Source of the DNA: Cymodocea nodosa
Taxonomy: Eukaryota; Streptophyta; Magnoliopsida; Alismatales; Cymodoceaceae
Direction of reading: 5' to 3'
Length of the DNA: 64,000 nucleotides
Assembly: GCA_036874045.1 (NCBI GenBank)
Contig: JAZBRI010000008.1
Span: 4,851,001 to 4,915,000 of the forward strand
Below, piece after piece: positions 21,388 to 33,371 of the stretch; within the stretch, counting starts at the first letter, position 1, and the number at the start of each line of letters is the position of its first letter. A program made the position numbers and the translations under genes. Under the pieces are notes generated by a model, which saw only the letters and a program-made list of their open reading frames with translations, searched no databases and was not told the DNA's origin.

Positions 21388-21520
21388 ATGGGTAATAGTG
21401 CTAGCTCTACTCAAGCTTTGGCAAGTTATAAGTGTGTGCACCACTTACCTAATTCACATGCTAATATTTTGGGCATTGCCTTAGTCAGTAATCTCAACCG
21501 AGTTGGTGGATGAGGCCACT
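21388..21520 (+). other. Tail of the 5S-derived insertion
   Basis: Unique-looking sequence that is neither gypsy nor 5S, ending in aaccgagttggtggatgagg. The right junction shows a 10-bp tandem word (ttgaatagtg twice, 21521-21540), possibly a target duplication or repair slip. Confidence 0.5.
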
Positions 21521-21881
21521 TGAATAGTGTTGAATAGTGTTGGCCAATAAAATCTACATTGCAGAATTTTTACAGTAGTTTTTCCTGAACCAAAATGCCC
21601 TCTACATGCTTGGTCATGGCAGAAAGAAAATATGCTATGATATTCAGTTTCTAGAACACACCTCCTTAAAACCAGATTAGGACATTTCTTAAATAAGTAT
21701 GGGTCTCCCCAACAATAATATTTTACTCTTGAAAAGAACAATTTCTTATCTTGTCTATTCCAATCCTTAGGTGTTAAACCAATAACTAAGTAATTAACTA
21801 TGTCTACATACCAAGGTATCGTTTTGATGGTCATTAATTATTCATCAGGAAAATTATCCTTAATTTCAATATTTGATTTTT

Positions 21882-23735
21882 TGTATTTGTAATCTTGATA
21901 AATGATCTGCTACTACATTCTCACAACCTTTTTTATCTTTAATTTCTAGATCAAATTCTTGTAATAATAATATCCATCAGATCAATCTAGGTCTGGTCTC
22001 TTTCTTTACTATTAAGTGTTTTAAAAATGAATGATCCATGTATACTATCACTTTAGCCCCAATCAAATATGATCTAAACTTTTCTAAGGCAAACACAACA
22101 GCTAACAGCTCTTTTTTAATAGTTGTGTAATTAACTTGAGCATTATTTAAGGTTTTGCTTGCATAATGAATCACTTTAGGAGATTTTTCTATCTTCTGTC
22201 CTAACACTACTCCTACAATAAAATCAGATGCATCACACATTAATTCAAATGGATGGCTCCAATCAAGTGCTTGAATTATAGGAGTTGAAATTAAGCTAGT
22301 TTTAAGCTTGAAAAATGCTTCTTTACAATTTTTATCAAAGTTGAATGGGACATCTTTTAATAGATTAGTTAAAGGTCTAGCTATTTTGCTAAAATCTTTA
22401 ATAAATCTTCTATAAAATCCAGCATGTCTAGAAATGATCTAATATCTTTTACTGATTTAGGTTCTGGTAGATTAGAAATTACTTCTATTTTTGCTTTATC
22501 TACTTCCAACCCCTTCTTTGAAACATGTCCCAAGACTATTCTTTGTTAACCATGAAGTGACATTTTTCCCAATTTAGAACCAAACTTTTTTCCACACATC
22601 ATTTTAATATTTGGTCTAGATTGTTTAAACACACTTCATATGAAGTTCCATAAATAGTAAAATCATCCATAAATATTTCTAAAAAATCTTCAATCATTCT
22701 AGTGAATATGCCCTGCATACACCTTTGAAAGGTGGTTGGTGCATTGCATAATCTGAATGGCATTCTCTTAAAAGCATAAGTTCCATTTGGACAAGTGAAA
22801 GTTGTTTTCTCTTGATCGTCTAATGCTATTAAGACTTGGTTATATCCTAAATACCCGTCTAGGAAACAAAAATATTCTTGCCTTGCTAATTTTTTTAGCA
22901 TTTGATCGATGAAAGGTAAGGGAAAATGATCTATCCTAGTCACTGCATTGAGCTTTCTATAGTCTATACACACTCTCCGACCTGATTGAATTCTAGTAGG
23001 TATCAAGTCTTGACTTTCATTCCTAATAACTGTTAATCCTGATTTCTTGGGTACTACATGGATTGAACTAACCTATGAGCTATCAGAAATCAGATAAATT
23101 ATGTCATTATCTAACCATTTCACTATTTCCATCCTAACTACTTCTTTAAGGTTTGGATTTAATCTCCTCTCAGGAATTCTAACAGGTTTAGCATTCTCTT
23201 CTAAATATATATGGTGACAGCATAAAGTTGCACTTAACCCTTTTATATCAGTCATAGTCCATACTATTGCTTCTTTATAAGTTTTTACTACATCTTTTAA
23301 TTTAGCAATTTGATCCTCTTTTAAATCTGAAGCAATAATGATTGGACATGTTTGTTTCTCTTCCAGAAATATATAAATTAATTCAGGAGGTAAAAGTTTT
23401 AATTCTAACTGTTGCCCATCAGAAGCTAGAGCTCCTAATTGAACATCATCATTTTCTAAATTAATTTCTTCTTGATCTCCTTCTATATTTATGCTTTCAC
23501 TTTCTTCTAAAGTTTCAAAATTGAGTTGCCTATTTAATTCTTCTTGAATCACATCATCTAGCATATCTCCTTCATCCTTTAAAATGTCTATGGTATGTAA
23601 GGACATTTCTAACTCCTCAAACTTTTCTGGTTTGAAAATGTTTAATTGAGTATCTTCATTACCATATGCTAACTTCATTACTCTAATTTTACAATTTATA
23701 ACAACCTCTAATGTTGCTAAGAATGGTCTTCCCAA
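21882..23735 (-). pseudogene. pol: Reverse transcriptase and RNase H, element B
   Basis: RT core at 22599-23006 with VCIDYRKLNAVT, LDGYLGYNQ and the intact catalytic FMDDF. Fingers and the upstream connector lie at 23073-23735. RNase H at 21977-22240 keeps the CDASD motif that is mutated in A, and VVLGQKIEK without the stop found in A. Frameshifts separate the pieces. Confidence 0.88.
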
Positions 23736-24838
23736 AATTAAAGATGTATCATGATTCTAATGCTGAATTTGTTGGGAATCCAAAATCATAATATCAATAG
23801 GATATATGAAGTTTTTGATTTTAATTAAAACATCCTCTATTTTTCCTCTAGGGTATCTTATACTTCTGTCAACTAATTGAATAACAGTCCTAGTAGGGAT
23901 TAAGCATTCTAATCCTAAGGATGTAAATATATCACTTGGCATACATTTATACCTGCACCTAGGTTTATTAAGGTTCTTTCTAAAATGGTATTTCCTATGG
24001 TGCATGATATAACATGAATTCCAAGATTAGATAACTTTTTAGGAATTTGTGGTAGAAATAGGGAACTACTTTGCTCAGCTAAAATGACTTTCCTTAAAAC
24101 TTTTTGCTCTGTTTTCTTAGTACACCAATCCTTAAGAAATTTAGCACAATGTGGCATTTTCTATAATAAGTCTAACAAAGGAATGTTAACTTATACTTTT
24201 TCAAAAATTTCTCTAATTTTTTCTTGTTTTTCACAAAATGTTTGTTGTAATCTTTCAAGATAGGGTGCTAATGATTGTGATTTAAAAGATTCTTTTTCTT
24301 TTATTTGATTTGTTTGATCATTTTTAGTCTCATTTTTAGATTCAGATTTTTCTTCATTGATTTCTATATTTTTAGATATTACATTTTCATTATCATTTTG
24401 ATTTTTTTTCTTATCCACTTTCATATTATTTTCATTTTGAATTCTTGATGGTATATCAGTTCTAGATCTTAATGTTATACATATATCTTCTAGATTTTCG
24501 TTACTTTCTTGATGTTCTTGTATATCATTTTCGTGATTATGATCTTCAATTTTTTTTAGTTTTAAATTGCATTTTTTAAATTCTACTACATTGGTATTTT
24601 CTTTTGTTTGAATGTCTTGCAAATTATGCAAATCTATAACATTAAAGTTTTCATTTGTGTTGTCTTGTTGCATAACTTGTAATTTCATTGTAAATTCATC
24701 CAATGCTTTTAGTTTTCTTTCTAGATCATCTAATCTCATTGCATTCAATTTTTTATCAATTTTTATTATGGTTTTTTCAGTTTCGTAAATGATATCAATT
24801 TTATAGTTTAATTGGTTGACTTCTTGTTGCTGACACAT
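23736..24838 (-). pseudogene. pol: Protease and charged linker, element B
   Basis: The linker is open for 215 codons (24191-24838), strongly Lys/Glu/Asn-rich and coiled-coil-like. The protease follows in two frames (23915-24157 and 23757-24005). Its active site reads LINLGAG instead of LIDLGAG, so the catalytic Asp is Asn. Confidence 0.8.
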
Positions 24839-25138
24839 ATATTGTTCTAGTTTGTCTATGTTTTACTCTAAGCTACGCTCTAGTCTATCATACCTATCCC
24901 AAACTTCCTTGTCTCTCAACATATTACACATTCTAGGCTGACCATTAGTTGGGTAAACCATAGGATTCTAATACTCAGATCTATTATAGTGAAGATAATT
25001 CATTTGTTGTTCATGTGATCTAACCATCTATAATCGTCTTAGTTTCAAACAATCAGAATTGTTGTGACCTTTCAAATTGTAGAATTCACATATGCTAACT
25101 ACAGGTTTCAGAAATCTTTGAGCATAAGCCTATGCCAT
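24839..25138 (-). pseudogene. Zinc-knuckle start of the pol frame, element B
   Basis: The homologue of 2592-2831 in A. The ATG is at 25138-25136 in the same context (aattgagaatATGGCATA), with an early TAG. The knuckle at 25090-25049 reads CEFYNLKGHNNSDC, so the second Cys is Tyr. As in A, the distance from the PBS is under 100 bp and no capsid domain precedes it. Confidence 0.7.
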
Positions 25139-25218
25139 ATTCTCAATTATAGAATAAAACACACAACACTCCTCTTGCAATTAAAACAAAACAACACTTA
25201 CAGTTGCTTAGCTTCTCA

Positions 25219-25237
25219 ATCCCCAACAACGGCGCTA
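25219..25237 (-). promoter_or_regulatory. Element B primer-binding site
   Basis: Minus-strand TAGCGCCGTTGTTGGGGAT, the tRNA-Asp complement with two changes. It lies seven bases inside the LTR end, as in A. Confidence 0.85.
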
Positions 25238-25244
25238 GAAAACT

Positions 25245-27236
25245 TGTTTATTGGTTTGTGAAAGGTTAGATCAAACAACTGGTTTAATTTGTCTTTAGGC
25301 TTAAATCAATAATTACTTTTAAAAGTAATCTAACAAACTTTCACACAAATTAGATATTAATTTCAATTTGTATTTTAACTACAAGTGCACAATGTATATT
25401 ATATTTATATGCAAGTACAAGTTGATCCCACAAAAATTGAGTAAGAATTGTGTACTGTTCCAATTTTAATAATGAAATTTATGTGTTTAGTAAGCACTCC
25501 GTTGAGTTATGTCTAACTCAACGGACTAACCTCGTAGACTTGAGTTAACTCCATGAGCCTATCTTTCCAGTTTAATACTACTATTTACAAAGGAATTCGA
25601 CCAACCATTGGGTGATTCCACAGATTGTAAATAACATCAATTAAGCTCTTTAATGCTAGTTAATATTAGATTTATCATTAAGCAACACTAACATTCAAAT
25701 ATTTCAAACAGTAATCATTAAAATCTTTAAGTATCTAAAATGAATCAATTTTAGTAAACTATAAAACTATTTTCTATTTTCTGAATCAAACAAACATAAA
25801 ATACTCACAATACTGACAATGATAACATTAATCACGAGGCAAAACAAACAATACAACACTTAAATACTAAATGTAAACATAGATAAGTTGTTGTTTTTGA
25901 TATTTTTGTTTTGATATGTTCATGAAAATGGGTGAAAGGTGAAATGTAAAAAATCTCTATCGATAGTAAATACTTCCGTCACTACATGCAACGCAATTAC
26001 ACCACTGAAAACTTAATCACTTACAATCTTGCCTCCTCTCCTTATAGAATCGCGAGTCTAGAATTGCAAGATGATCTCCTCTTCAGCATACTGGCATCAA
26101 CCCGAAACCAAGGCTAGAAGCTTTACGATCTCTTGAGATATGAGTCGGTGCTTGGTGAAAATGGCTTCCCTTCCTGCGACGCGATCACTCCTCACAGTGG
26201 TTGTTAGGCATCATGTTTGGCTTGGAATCAACCCAACATCAGGAAAGTATCCTCATAGACCTCCGATGGTTGGTGATTATGGTGATGTTGGTGAACTTTT
26301 GGTGATGGTGTGGATGCTTCAGTGAACTTCCGACACTACCTGCAGTTAGCACAGTCCTCCACCTCTACACACACTACCACCCACCGCCAACCACACTTTC
26401 TTCATTTTTTCTCCTCTTCTTTTATATTTCTTCAGTAGTAACTGCTTCTACTTAGATGATTGGTTGGATTTCCTTCATTCATATCAACGATGGTGATTTC
26501 TTCTTCCTTCCATAAGTGAATTCCTACGTGATACGTGCAATCGTGGTTTTCCTTTGAATGTCCTGTTTCTGTAAGCGCTATAGTGGCATATTAGAAAATA
26601 AATGGTTCGTGGAGTTACAGATAACTCAATGAACTTACTTCATTGATTTAACTATAAAACACGTGCAATAAAGAAATAAGCTGCTAACATAATGCGTTAC
26701 CTTAGTGTGTATTCATGTAACTCAACGCGTACAGTTATGCTAACTTAACGAGTTAAACATATGCATCTCACGTGATATACTAAAGCATTTAAATTCAATA
26801 TGTGCATAATTCTAACCTAACAAGTTAAGTTATTTCAAACACTTAAGAACCTAACTATCCAATGCTCAGATGCATTTCGGATAGTTAACAGATAACTTAC
26901 TGAAAATACACTTAAGTCATGCATTATGGTTTCAACACGTGTACTCTAGGAAATAATAAAATATTCTTCTATCATTAAAAACATAAACATACATGCAATA
27001 TAACTCTCTGAAATAATAGAAAATTCGGATACTAACAATTTCGAAGCCTATAATTTACTAGTAGTTCAAAAATATACTAAATTAACATTAATTCCCTGAA
27101 ATTATGCAGATTCCTTCATTAATGCTTATAATAGTGCAATTATAACATAATGGCTTAATTCTCATATGATAAGCTAAATATTATGCAATTAACCATCATT
27201 TAACCGTTAATATTATGTACTTTTTCATTCTAAACA
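25245..27236 (-). repeat. Element B 5' LTR
   Basis: 1992 bp, minus-strand TGTTTAGAATG ... AATAAACA. TATAAAAG at 26426-26419. It carries one copy of the U3 repeat and the CACGTG-bracketed module (26650-26778) shared with LTR2 and copia LTRs. Confidence 0.88.
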
Positions 27237-27240
27237 ATAA

Positions 27241-27613
27241 AACACTTATGAATTCTGTTAGATTCATGCTTTCACATTTAGGTCTCTCCAAAGTTTTTTA
27301 GGGAGAAGCATTGACCACAACAAATTATGTATTAAATAGAATACCCTCCAAGTTTCTACCTAGCATACCTTATGAATTATGGACTGGAACTAAGCCCAAC
27401 TTATATCATTTGGGAAAATAGGGATCTGTAGCTCATGTACTTATTCCTGGACAATTAAGGGATAAATTAGATTCAAAAAATTTTAAATGCAGGTTTATAG
27501 GCTATTGTGAAAATTCTTTCAGTTATAGGTTTTATAGTAAAGAAAAGGGAATTATTGAATATAAGGATGCCACTTTCCTGGAAAATCAAAATGTAAAGGA
27601 AGAAATAGGAAAG
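27241..27613 (+). pseudogene. pol: Ty1/copia element C, integrase C-terminal region
   Basis: Reading frame with ALTTTNYVLNRIPSKF and PYELWTGTKPNL, the C-terminal end of the copia integrase core, then FIGYCENSFSYRFYS. The Trp codon before GEAL is a TAG and a second stop follows HLGK. The upstream part of C must lie left of the window because element B is inserted here. Coding resumes without loss at 29172 after the solo LTR. Confidence 0.85.
27609..27613. repeat. Left target duplication of the copia-type solo LTR
   Basis: GAAAG, exactly repeated at 29167-29171. Confidence 0.92.
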
Positions 27614-29166
27614 TGTAGGATCGTATGGCTACACAAGAGGGGGGTAAATTGTGTTTTTCAACATTTTCGATTATAATTGAAACTTCAAAACTCAAAAACA
27701 AGTCGAGACACTATTTTCATAAAATCATTTTTATTCAAGGTTTCAATTACAATATACAATTCAATTCTCCTTAGAAATTGTAGATGCAATTATATATCGA
27801 TACCATGTTTCATCAATACAATTTTATAACTACAAACAGATAAAACTAATTTGTGGAATTTAAAACATTTCTCCTTGTTTGAAATCTTTCTTCTTCTTCT
27901 TCTTCTTCTTCTTTTTCTTCTTCAGCAATTCTTCAGTGACGAATATCTAACTTTCTCTGCTTCACTGAATTTGCTTTCTTTTGATACTTCAGATATTCAG
28001 TGACATAAATTTTACCTTTTTCTACTTCACTGAATTTTCTTCCACCTAAGAGCTTTTCCCCGAAAGGTATTTTTGATCTTTGAAAAGATTTTTCATTCGA
28101 TGTGCAGAGATAACTAATCAACGAGAATTCTATGCCTTTTATATTATATCTTCATTTCATGCATATCCTCCACGTTTAATCACTACCAATTTTCCACTTC
28201 TTCACATCTTCTCTTTTTCCTTTATCGAAATACACACGTTCTAACCCACGTTTACATTTCACATTTTCTTTAATCATCAATCCTAGATCTTTGAAAAATT
28301 TTCTGCAAAATAAATTTTATCGTCCAAAAATTTTTCATAAGTGTAATAAATAGTCATTACTTTATTGTTAACTAAATGAGTAAAACAAGTACATATATAA
28401 CTTAACGTTTCTAACTTAACAAGTTCCTCATGTGACAACTCACGTGATAAGTACTATAGCTAACTCAACGAACTAAGTCTGTGGTGTTACGCTAACTCAA
28501 CGAACCAGCTTCGTGGTGTTACGATAACTCAACGAACCAGTAATAAACAAATGTTTTTATAATAAGAATTTTACCACGTGCAAAAATAACAACTTAAGTT
28601 TATAACGCTAACCTAATGCGTTTTCTTAGTGTTCAATATAACAACTCAACGTGTTTAGTTATGTTAACTTAACAAGTTAAACATATGCAACTCACGTGAT
28701 ACAATATAACATTCATAACCTTTAATTCACCACGTGTACAACACTAACGTAACGAGTTCGTTTCTTCTTTTATTCTCTAACTTAACAAGTTCTCACGTAA
28801 CCTATTTTAACCTTCAAGCCTCTAACTTAACGAGTTGTCACGTGATCTCTATACAAATAACACTCTAACTTAACGAGTTGTCTAAACGTGTACTATTCAT
28901 GATACAGAAAATATAACTTTAAAACATATCATGTTTTTCAATAAAAACACACATTAACTTAACGTTTAGTTAAATGAGAAATTACTGCAACGAAACGACT
29001 AGTTATTTAACTTAGTAGAATTTTAGATCCAATACAAACAAGTATTTATATCAGTAACCTTTTTCTATATTAATTGATGTTTTTAATTTCTTTTCACAAG
29101 CAATAGTAATTGAGCAAATATGATTACTTTCATTCAGCACACATCATCAAAACAAAATACTCAACA
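27614..29166 (-). repeat. Copia-type solo LTR, family D
   Basis: 1553 bp. On the minus strand it begins TGTTGAGTATTTTGTTTTG and ends GATCCTACA. Perfect GAAAG duplications flank it. The same LTR adjoins a tRNA-iMet PBS and copia gag at 52052, which fixes its class and orientation. It holds a (CTT)n tract at 27890-27930 and five CACGTG boxes between 28441 and 28844. Confidence 0.92.
28441..28844. promoter_or_regulatory. Cluster of five G-boxes in the family D LTR
   Basis: CACGTG at 28441, 28575, 28693, 28731 and 28839. This is the core target of plant bZIP (ABRE-binding) and bHLH factors. It lies in the U3 part of the LTR. Confidence 0.6.
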
Positions 29167-29171
29167 GAAAG
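29167..29171. repeat. Right target duplication of the copia-type solo LTR
   Basis: GAAAG, an exact match to 27609-27613. Confidence 0.92.
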
Positions 29172-31097
29172 GAATATGAACCACTATTTGTGGTAAATGA
29201 TGACTATTTCAATAATATCCTGGAAAATGACCCTAGAGTTGAAGGAGAATGAAACATTGAAAATATAGATGAACCTATGGAAATTGTTGATGGAAACAAT
29301 CGTGAACCCATGGAAATCATGGGAGAAATCCAAAATGAGCCTATAAATGGAATTGAAGAAATCAATAGGAATGGAGAAGATAGAGAATCGGATTTACCTA
29401 TTAGCAACAAAAGGATGAGACATCAACCAACATAGATGGATGACTACCATTTGTATTCATATGAGCTTTATTGTTTAATGATAGACATGGAGGAAAATCA
29501 CATGAAACCCATGACATATTAGGATGTCATCGGATCTCATGAAAAAGATTTATGGTTGGATGCCATGAATGATGAGTTTGATTCCATGAAATGGAATCAT
29601 GTATGAGAATTATGTGATTTACCTAAAAGAAGGAAAGCTATAGGGTGCAAGTGGATATTCCAGAAAAAGTTAAAGGTTGATGAGTCTATTGAAATATATA
29701 AGGCCTGTTTAGTTGCTAAAAGTTATACACAGAAATCGAGAATTAACTTTTATGAGACATATTCTCTAGTAACTAAGTTCGCATCAATAAGAATTATATT
29801 GGCTATAGTTGTACATTTAGATTTGGAATTATATCAAATGGATGTAAAAACTACATTTCTAAATGGAGATCTGCAGGAAGAAATCTACATGTCACAACCT
29901 GAGGGATTACAAGTGGAAGGAGATGAGAAAAAAGTATGCAAATTAAAGAAGTCGATATATGATTTAAAACAAGCATCTAGACAATGGTATCATAAGTTTC
30001 ATGATATAATTGTCAAAATGGGATTTGTTTCAAATAGGTTAGATTACTATGTATATGTCAAGAATAGTGGGAGTAAGTTCATTATATTATCCTTGTATGT
30101 AGATAACATTTTTCTTGTTGGAAATAATACTGACATGTTCAATGAAACAAAGGAAGAACTTAGTAGAAGATTTGAAATGAAGGACATGGGGGAAGCATCC
30201 TATGTTCTTGGAATTCAGATCTTAAGAGATCGAAAATCAAGAACATTGAGTATAAATCAAGAAAGATACCTGCAAATGGTGTTAAAAAGGTTTGGAATAG
30301 ACAATTGTTCCTCAACTCCCACACCTTATATTTTAGGGAAAAAGTTAAGTAAGGATCAATGTCCTAGAAAAGGGAAGGAACCTTTAAGAGTACCTTATGC
30401 CCAAGTGGTTGGAAGTTTGATGCATGCTATGTTGTGTACGAGACCAGACTTGGCATATGTTGTAAGTATTGTAAGTAAGTATCAAAGTAATCCCGAAACA
30501 AAACATTGGAAAGGTATTAAAAGAATTTTGAAATATATAAAAGGAACTTTGCACCATAAATTGACTTATCAAGCAGATGAGCTTGAAGTACTTGGTTATA
30601 TAGATGCAAATTTAGGTAGTGACAAAGATGATAGGAAGTCCACTTCAGGACATGTATTCATCTTTGGAGGTGTAGTTGTATCTTGGGGAAGTAAGAAGCA
30701 AGGGTGTGTAGCAAAATACACATAGGAAGTTGAATATGTTGCCTACAATGTAGCTGCGTCACATGTAGTTTGGATCAAGAGATTCATAAATGATTTGAAT
30801 CTAAATTTAATAAATGGTCCAATAAAAATGTATTGTGATAATCAATCAACAATAAGTCTTGTATATAGTGGTGTAAATACAACAAAAGGACAGCATATAA
30901 ATATATATTATCACTATATTCATGATATTGTAGGAAATGGAAAAATAAGATTGAGTTATATCCCTACGAAAGATATGATTGCTGATACTTTGACAAAAGG
31001 GATATCAACGGAAAAGTACATTAAATTTGTAAACTTAATGGAATTAAAGAACATTTCTATGGATAATGTATACGAAGAACATTCTCACTATTCGTGA
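29172..31097 (+). pseudogene. pol: Ty1/copia element C, linker - reverse transcriptase - RNase H
   Basis: The acidic linker (29172-29500) has two stops. RT begins with CKWIFQKKLK, then YQMDVKTTFLNGDL with the first catalytic Asp intact. The second motif reads YVDNIFLVG, so one of the two Asp of YVDD is Asn. RNase H follows: GYIDANLGSDKDDRKSTSG, KYT-stop-EVEYVA (TAG at 30723), then MYCDNQST and IPTKDMIADTLTKGI. A normal copia C-terminus ends at 31097. The enzyme is dead by both the active-site change and the stops. Confidence 0.9.
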
Positions 31098-31440
31098 GAA
31101 TGAAAAATTGAAATTATGCTACCTACGAGTAGTGGGAGTAGAATTAAAAAGAATATATGTCTTATAAGGTTTGGCATTTGAATGAATATAATTGGTCTTT
31201 GTGACCAAATGAGAGATATTAGAATTGATCAAAAAGATCAAATTCTAAATTCTAAATAATTAAATTTGAAATTCAATTTCTGATGGTTACCGGAAATTAA
31301 AGATGAAGTTGAGAGTATAGAAAGTAAAGTTAGTTAATACTCCAAATGCTATAACTAGAAATAATTAGAAAATTTTAAAGATACACAAAAATATATAAAA
31401 TCAATTGAAATAATCTAACGTCAGAGTTACAGGAGTTCCA
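31098..31440 (+). other. Element C 3' end, possible short LTR
   Basis: The word agtagtgggag (31125-31135) looks like the copia polypurine tract. The following 300 bp of AT-rich sequence up to about 31440 could be a short LTR, but no paired copy is in the window. GC-rich host coding sequence starts just beyond. Confidence 0.35.
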
Positions 31441-32316
31441 ATCTAATGTATACATTCAATCCTTCACACACGTCACTCTCCGTTCTCTCTTGTGAATACC
31501 AACAGAAGGGACGCCGGCGACGCACCAGTGGGTGCAGTCCATTGAGAAGAGGCCATGCACCGACGGATGCACTTCCTTCCTTAGCTGCGACAGGGACGTT
31601 AAGTTCAACAGCTCCACCGGCTTCGGTATCAAGCTCAGCGCTCTCTCCAACGCCAGCTGCGCCTCCGCCGGTTGTCCTGTCAGCGGATGCGTCGTCGACG
31701 ACCCACTCGCGACCGGTTGCGTGTCGTTTCGGCAGCGCGTCAAGCCCCTAATCGGAGAGCGCGAATTAATTAAGTAATTAAGTAATTAATCAATGCATCC
31801 ATATATATGCATGCCGACTGGCTTGTGCTTGCCTGTGCATCCTTACATGTAGTGGCTGGGAGAGATGGCTTGGAAGAAGACTTTGGCTTTGGTGGTGTTG
31901 ACGCCGGATTCGACCCGCCGACTCCACGTCGGTATCTGCTTGGAGAAGGCGACGATGCGGTCCGTGTCCCTGTACGTGTTGTTCCCGTCTCTCACGTACT
32001 CCCATCTCGTACGGATTGATCGATGTTGTCAACACTTGTGCGTGTGTGTGGATTGGCTGGAATAAGTACGGTTTCTTCTCTCCCTTCCGAATCCACCAGC
32101 TCCTTGCGTTGAAGAGGAGGTCCATGCCCACCCAGCTCCTCCCTCCGTTCTGCATGGAGTCCAGCACCCTCCCCATCGGCTCCTTGACGAACATCACCCA
32201 CACTCCATAGTCCTGCGCGCGGGCAACCGACAAATTAAAATTGATCAATCCATGCATTTATATGCCGATCTGTCCATTACAGAAAATTAAAATCGATCGA
32301 GCTAGCAGAATTATAT

Positions 32317-32348
32317 AATACGCACGCACGTACGTACGTACGTACATA
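32317..32348. repeat. ACGT-rich microsatellite in TBL intron 2
   Basis: cgcacgcacgtacgtacgtacgtac tract next to the exon 2 donor site. Confidence 0.85.
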
Positions 32349-33239
32349 CTTCAAAGATGAAGCCTCTCGTGTCATCGATCCGAGAAATGTTGCCATAGGG
32401 GTCTGCCGCGTGGAGCAAGGACACCCACTCGTTCAGCGCCAGGAGTCACCAACGAACATGATCTTCTCGTTCCTCCGTGAGCTCCAGCCCATCGAGCCTT
32501 CAAGTCACGACATTATATATGATGATGGATGTCATGTGTTAATATTTAACCTGTAGAAATGCATCATCGTTCTGCAACAAGGTGGCCACAATCATTGGGT
32601 TTTCATTGGTACTTGAGGTAGTTTACATTCGATATTAGAAGAAAATTTACTTATTAAATTTTCTAAACGATGTGAATATAATTTTTCATTAATTTTAATA
32701 CAAGGTAGATACTTGTAAAAAGATATAAAATACAATAAATATATATATGTACAATATGTATAAAATTTCAAAACTTTGTAATTATATATATTCACAAGCA
32801 ATGGATTTAATAGTTATTACATTTAATTAATATCAAATATAACTAATACAGATAACTGCTACACTTGACTAACGTCTTTCTTAAGTATCACAAAAGGAAC
32901 TTAAAATCATGAGAAAACTAATAATGAGCTAAATGTCCAATAAGTAATCTTCTATATAATTAATGTATCATAATTAATAAAATAAATAATCATATAATGT
33001 GAATATTACCAACTCTGTAATGAAATAATAATCACATATCAGCTCTACGACAAAGTAATAGTCATATATTAATCTTATGATGGAGTTTGTGGTAAGCACA
33101 CTAACTTTTTAAGCCGTATCAATAATCATTTAATCTTATACAACAATAATATAATTACATATGATGTTAATTACACCTTACTATTTACATACATAATAGA
33201 CAAAAATACATTTAATTACAATGTAAGATACTTTTGAAC

Positions 33240-33371
33240 CCTTTCTAATTTTTTTTTCTCAGTTTCTCCTTCCTCTTCATTCTTCATCTTCTTTCTCTTC
33301 TTCCTTCTCTTCCTCCTCTTCCCCTCTCTCTCCTTCTCTCGTTCGACGGTGAAACTAATTCGCCGTCGAAC
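33240..33371 (+). repeat. Polypyrimidine tract and short palindrome in TBL intron 1
   Basis: About 95 bp of CT-rich sequence followed by an inverted repeat with 9-bp arms, gttcgacgg at 33341 and ccgtcgaac at 33363, separated by 13 nt. The rest of intron 1 (32506-33447) is AT-rich with nothing recognisable. Confidence 0.6.

Larger units (their letters stand above)
20670..21881 (-). pseudogene. pol: Integrase, element B
   Basis: Three open pieces: zinc-finger half (21521-21834, with [10 protein letters not shown]), core (20901-21206) and core end (20670-20868, with [18 protein letters not shown]). The core keeps IISDRGTHF and [12 protein letters not shown] and the intact SKWIEAI that is a stop in A. 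A roughly 250-bp 5S-like insertion replaces about 95 bp of the coding sequence between zinc finger and core (21271-21520). The C-terminal domain is missing. Confidence 0.85.
20140..27236 (-). mobile_element. Element B: minus-strand gypsy element of the same family (main part)
   Basis: Read on the minus strand from 27236: 5' LTR (27236-25245), degenerate tRNA-Asp PBS, zinc knuckle, linker, protease, RT, RNase H, integrase, then truncated 3' LTR (20669-20140 continued at 237-1). A deletion joins the integrase C-terminus directly to mid-LTR at about 20669, so any downstream gag or ORF-X is lost in this copy. It is older than A, which is inserted in its 3' LTR. It is itself inserted in the integrase region of copia element C, whose frame starts at 27241. 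Confidence 0.85.

Noticed and set aside
31446-32257. Several GC-rich open frames on the plus strand over the TBL region
   Set aside because: They are antisense shadows of the minus-strand TBL exons, which carry recognisable motifs and splice sites.
33343-33371. Inverted repeat gttcgacgg/ccgtcgaac as a miRNA precursor or MITE end
   Set aside because: Arms of 9 bp are too short for either, and no flanking duplication or longer fold was seen.
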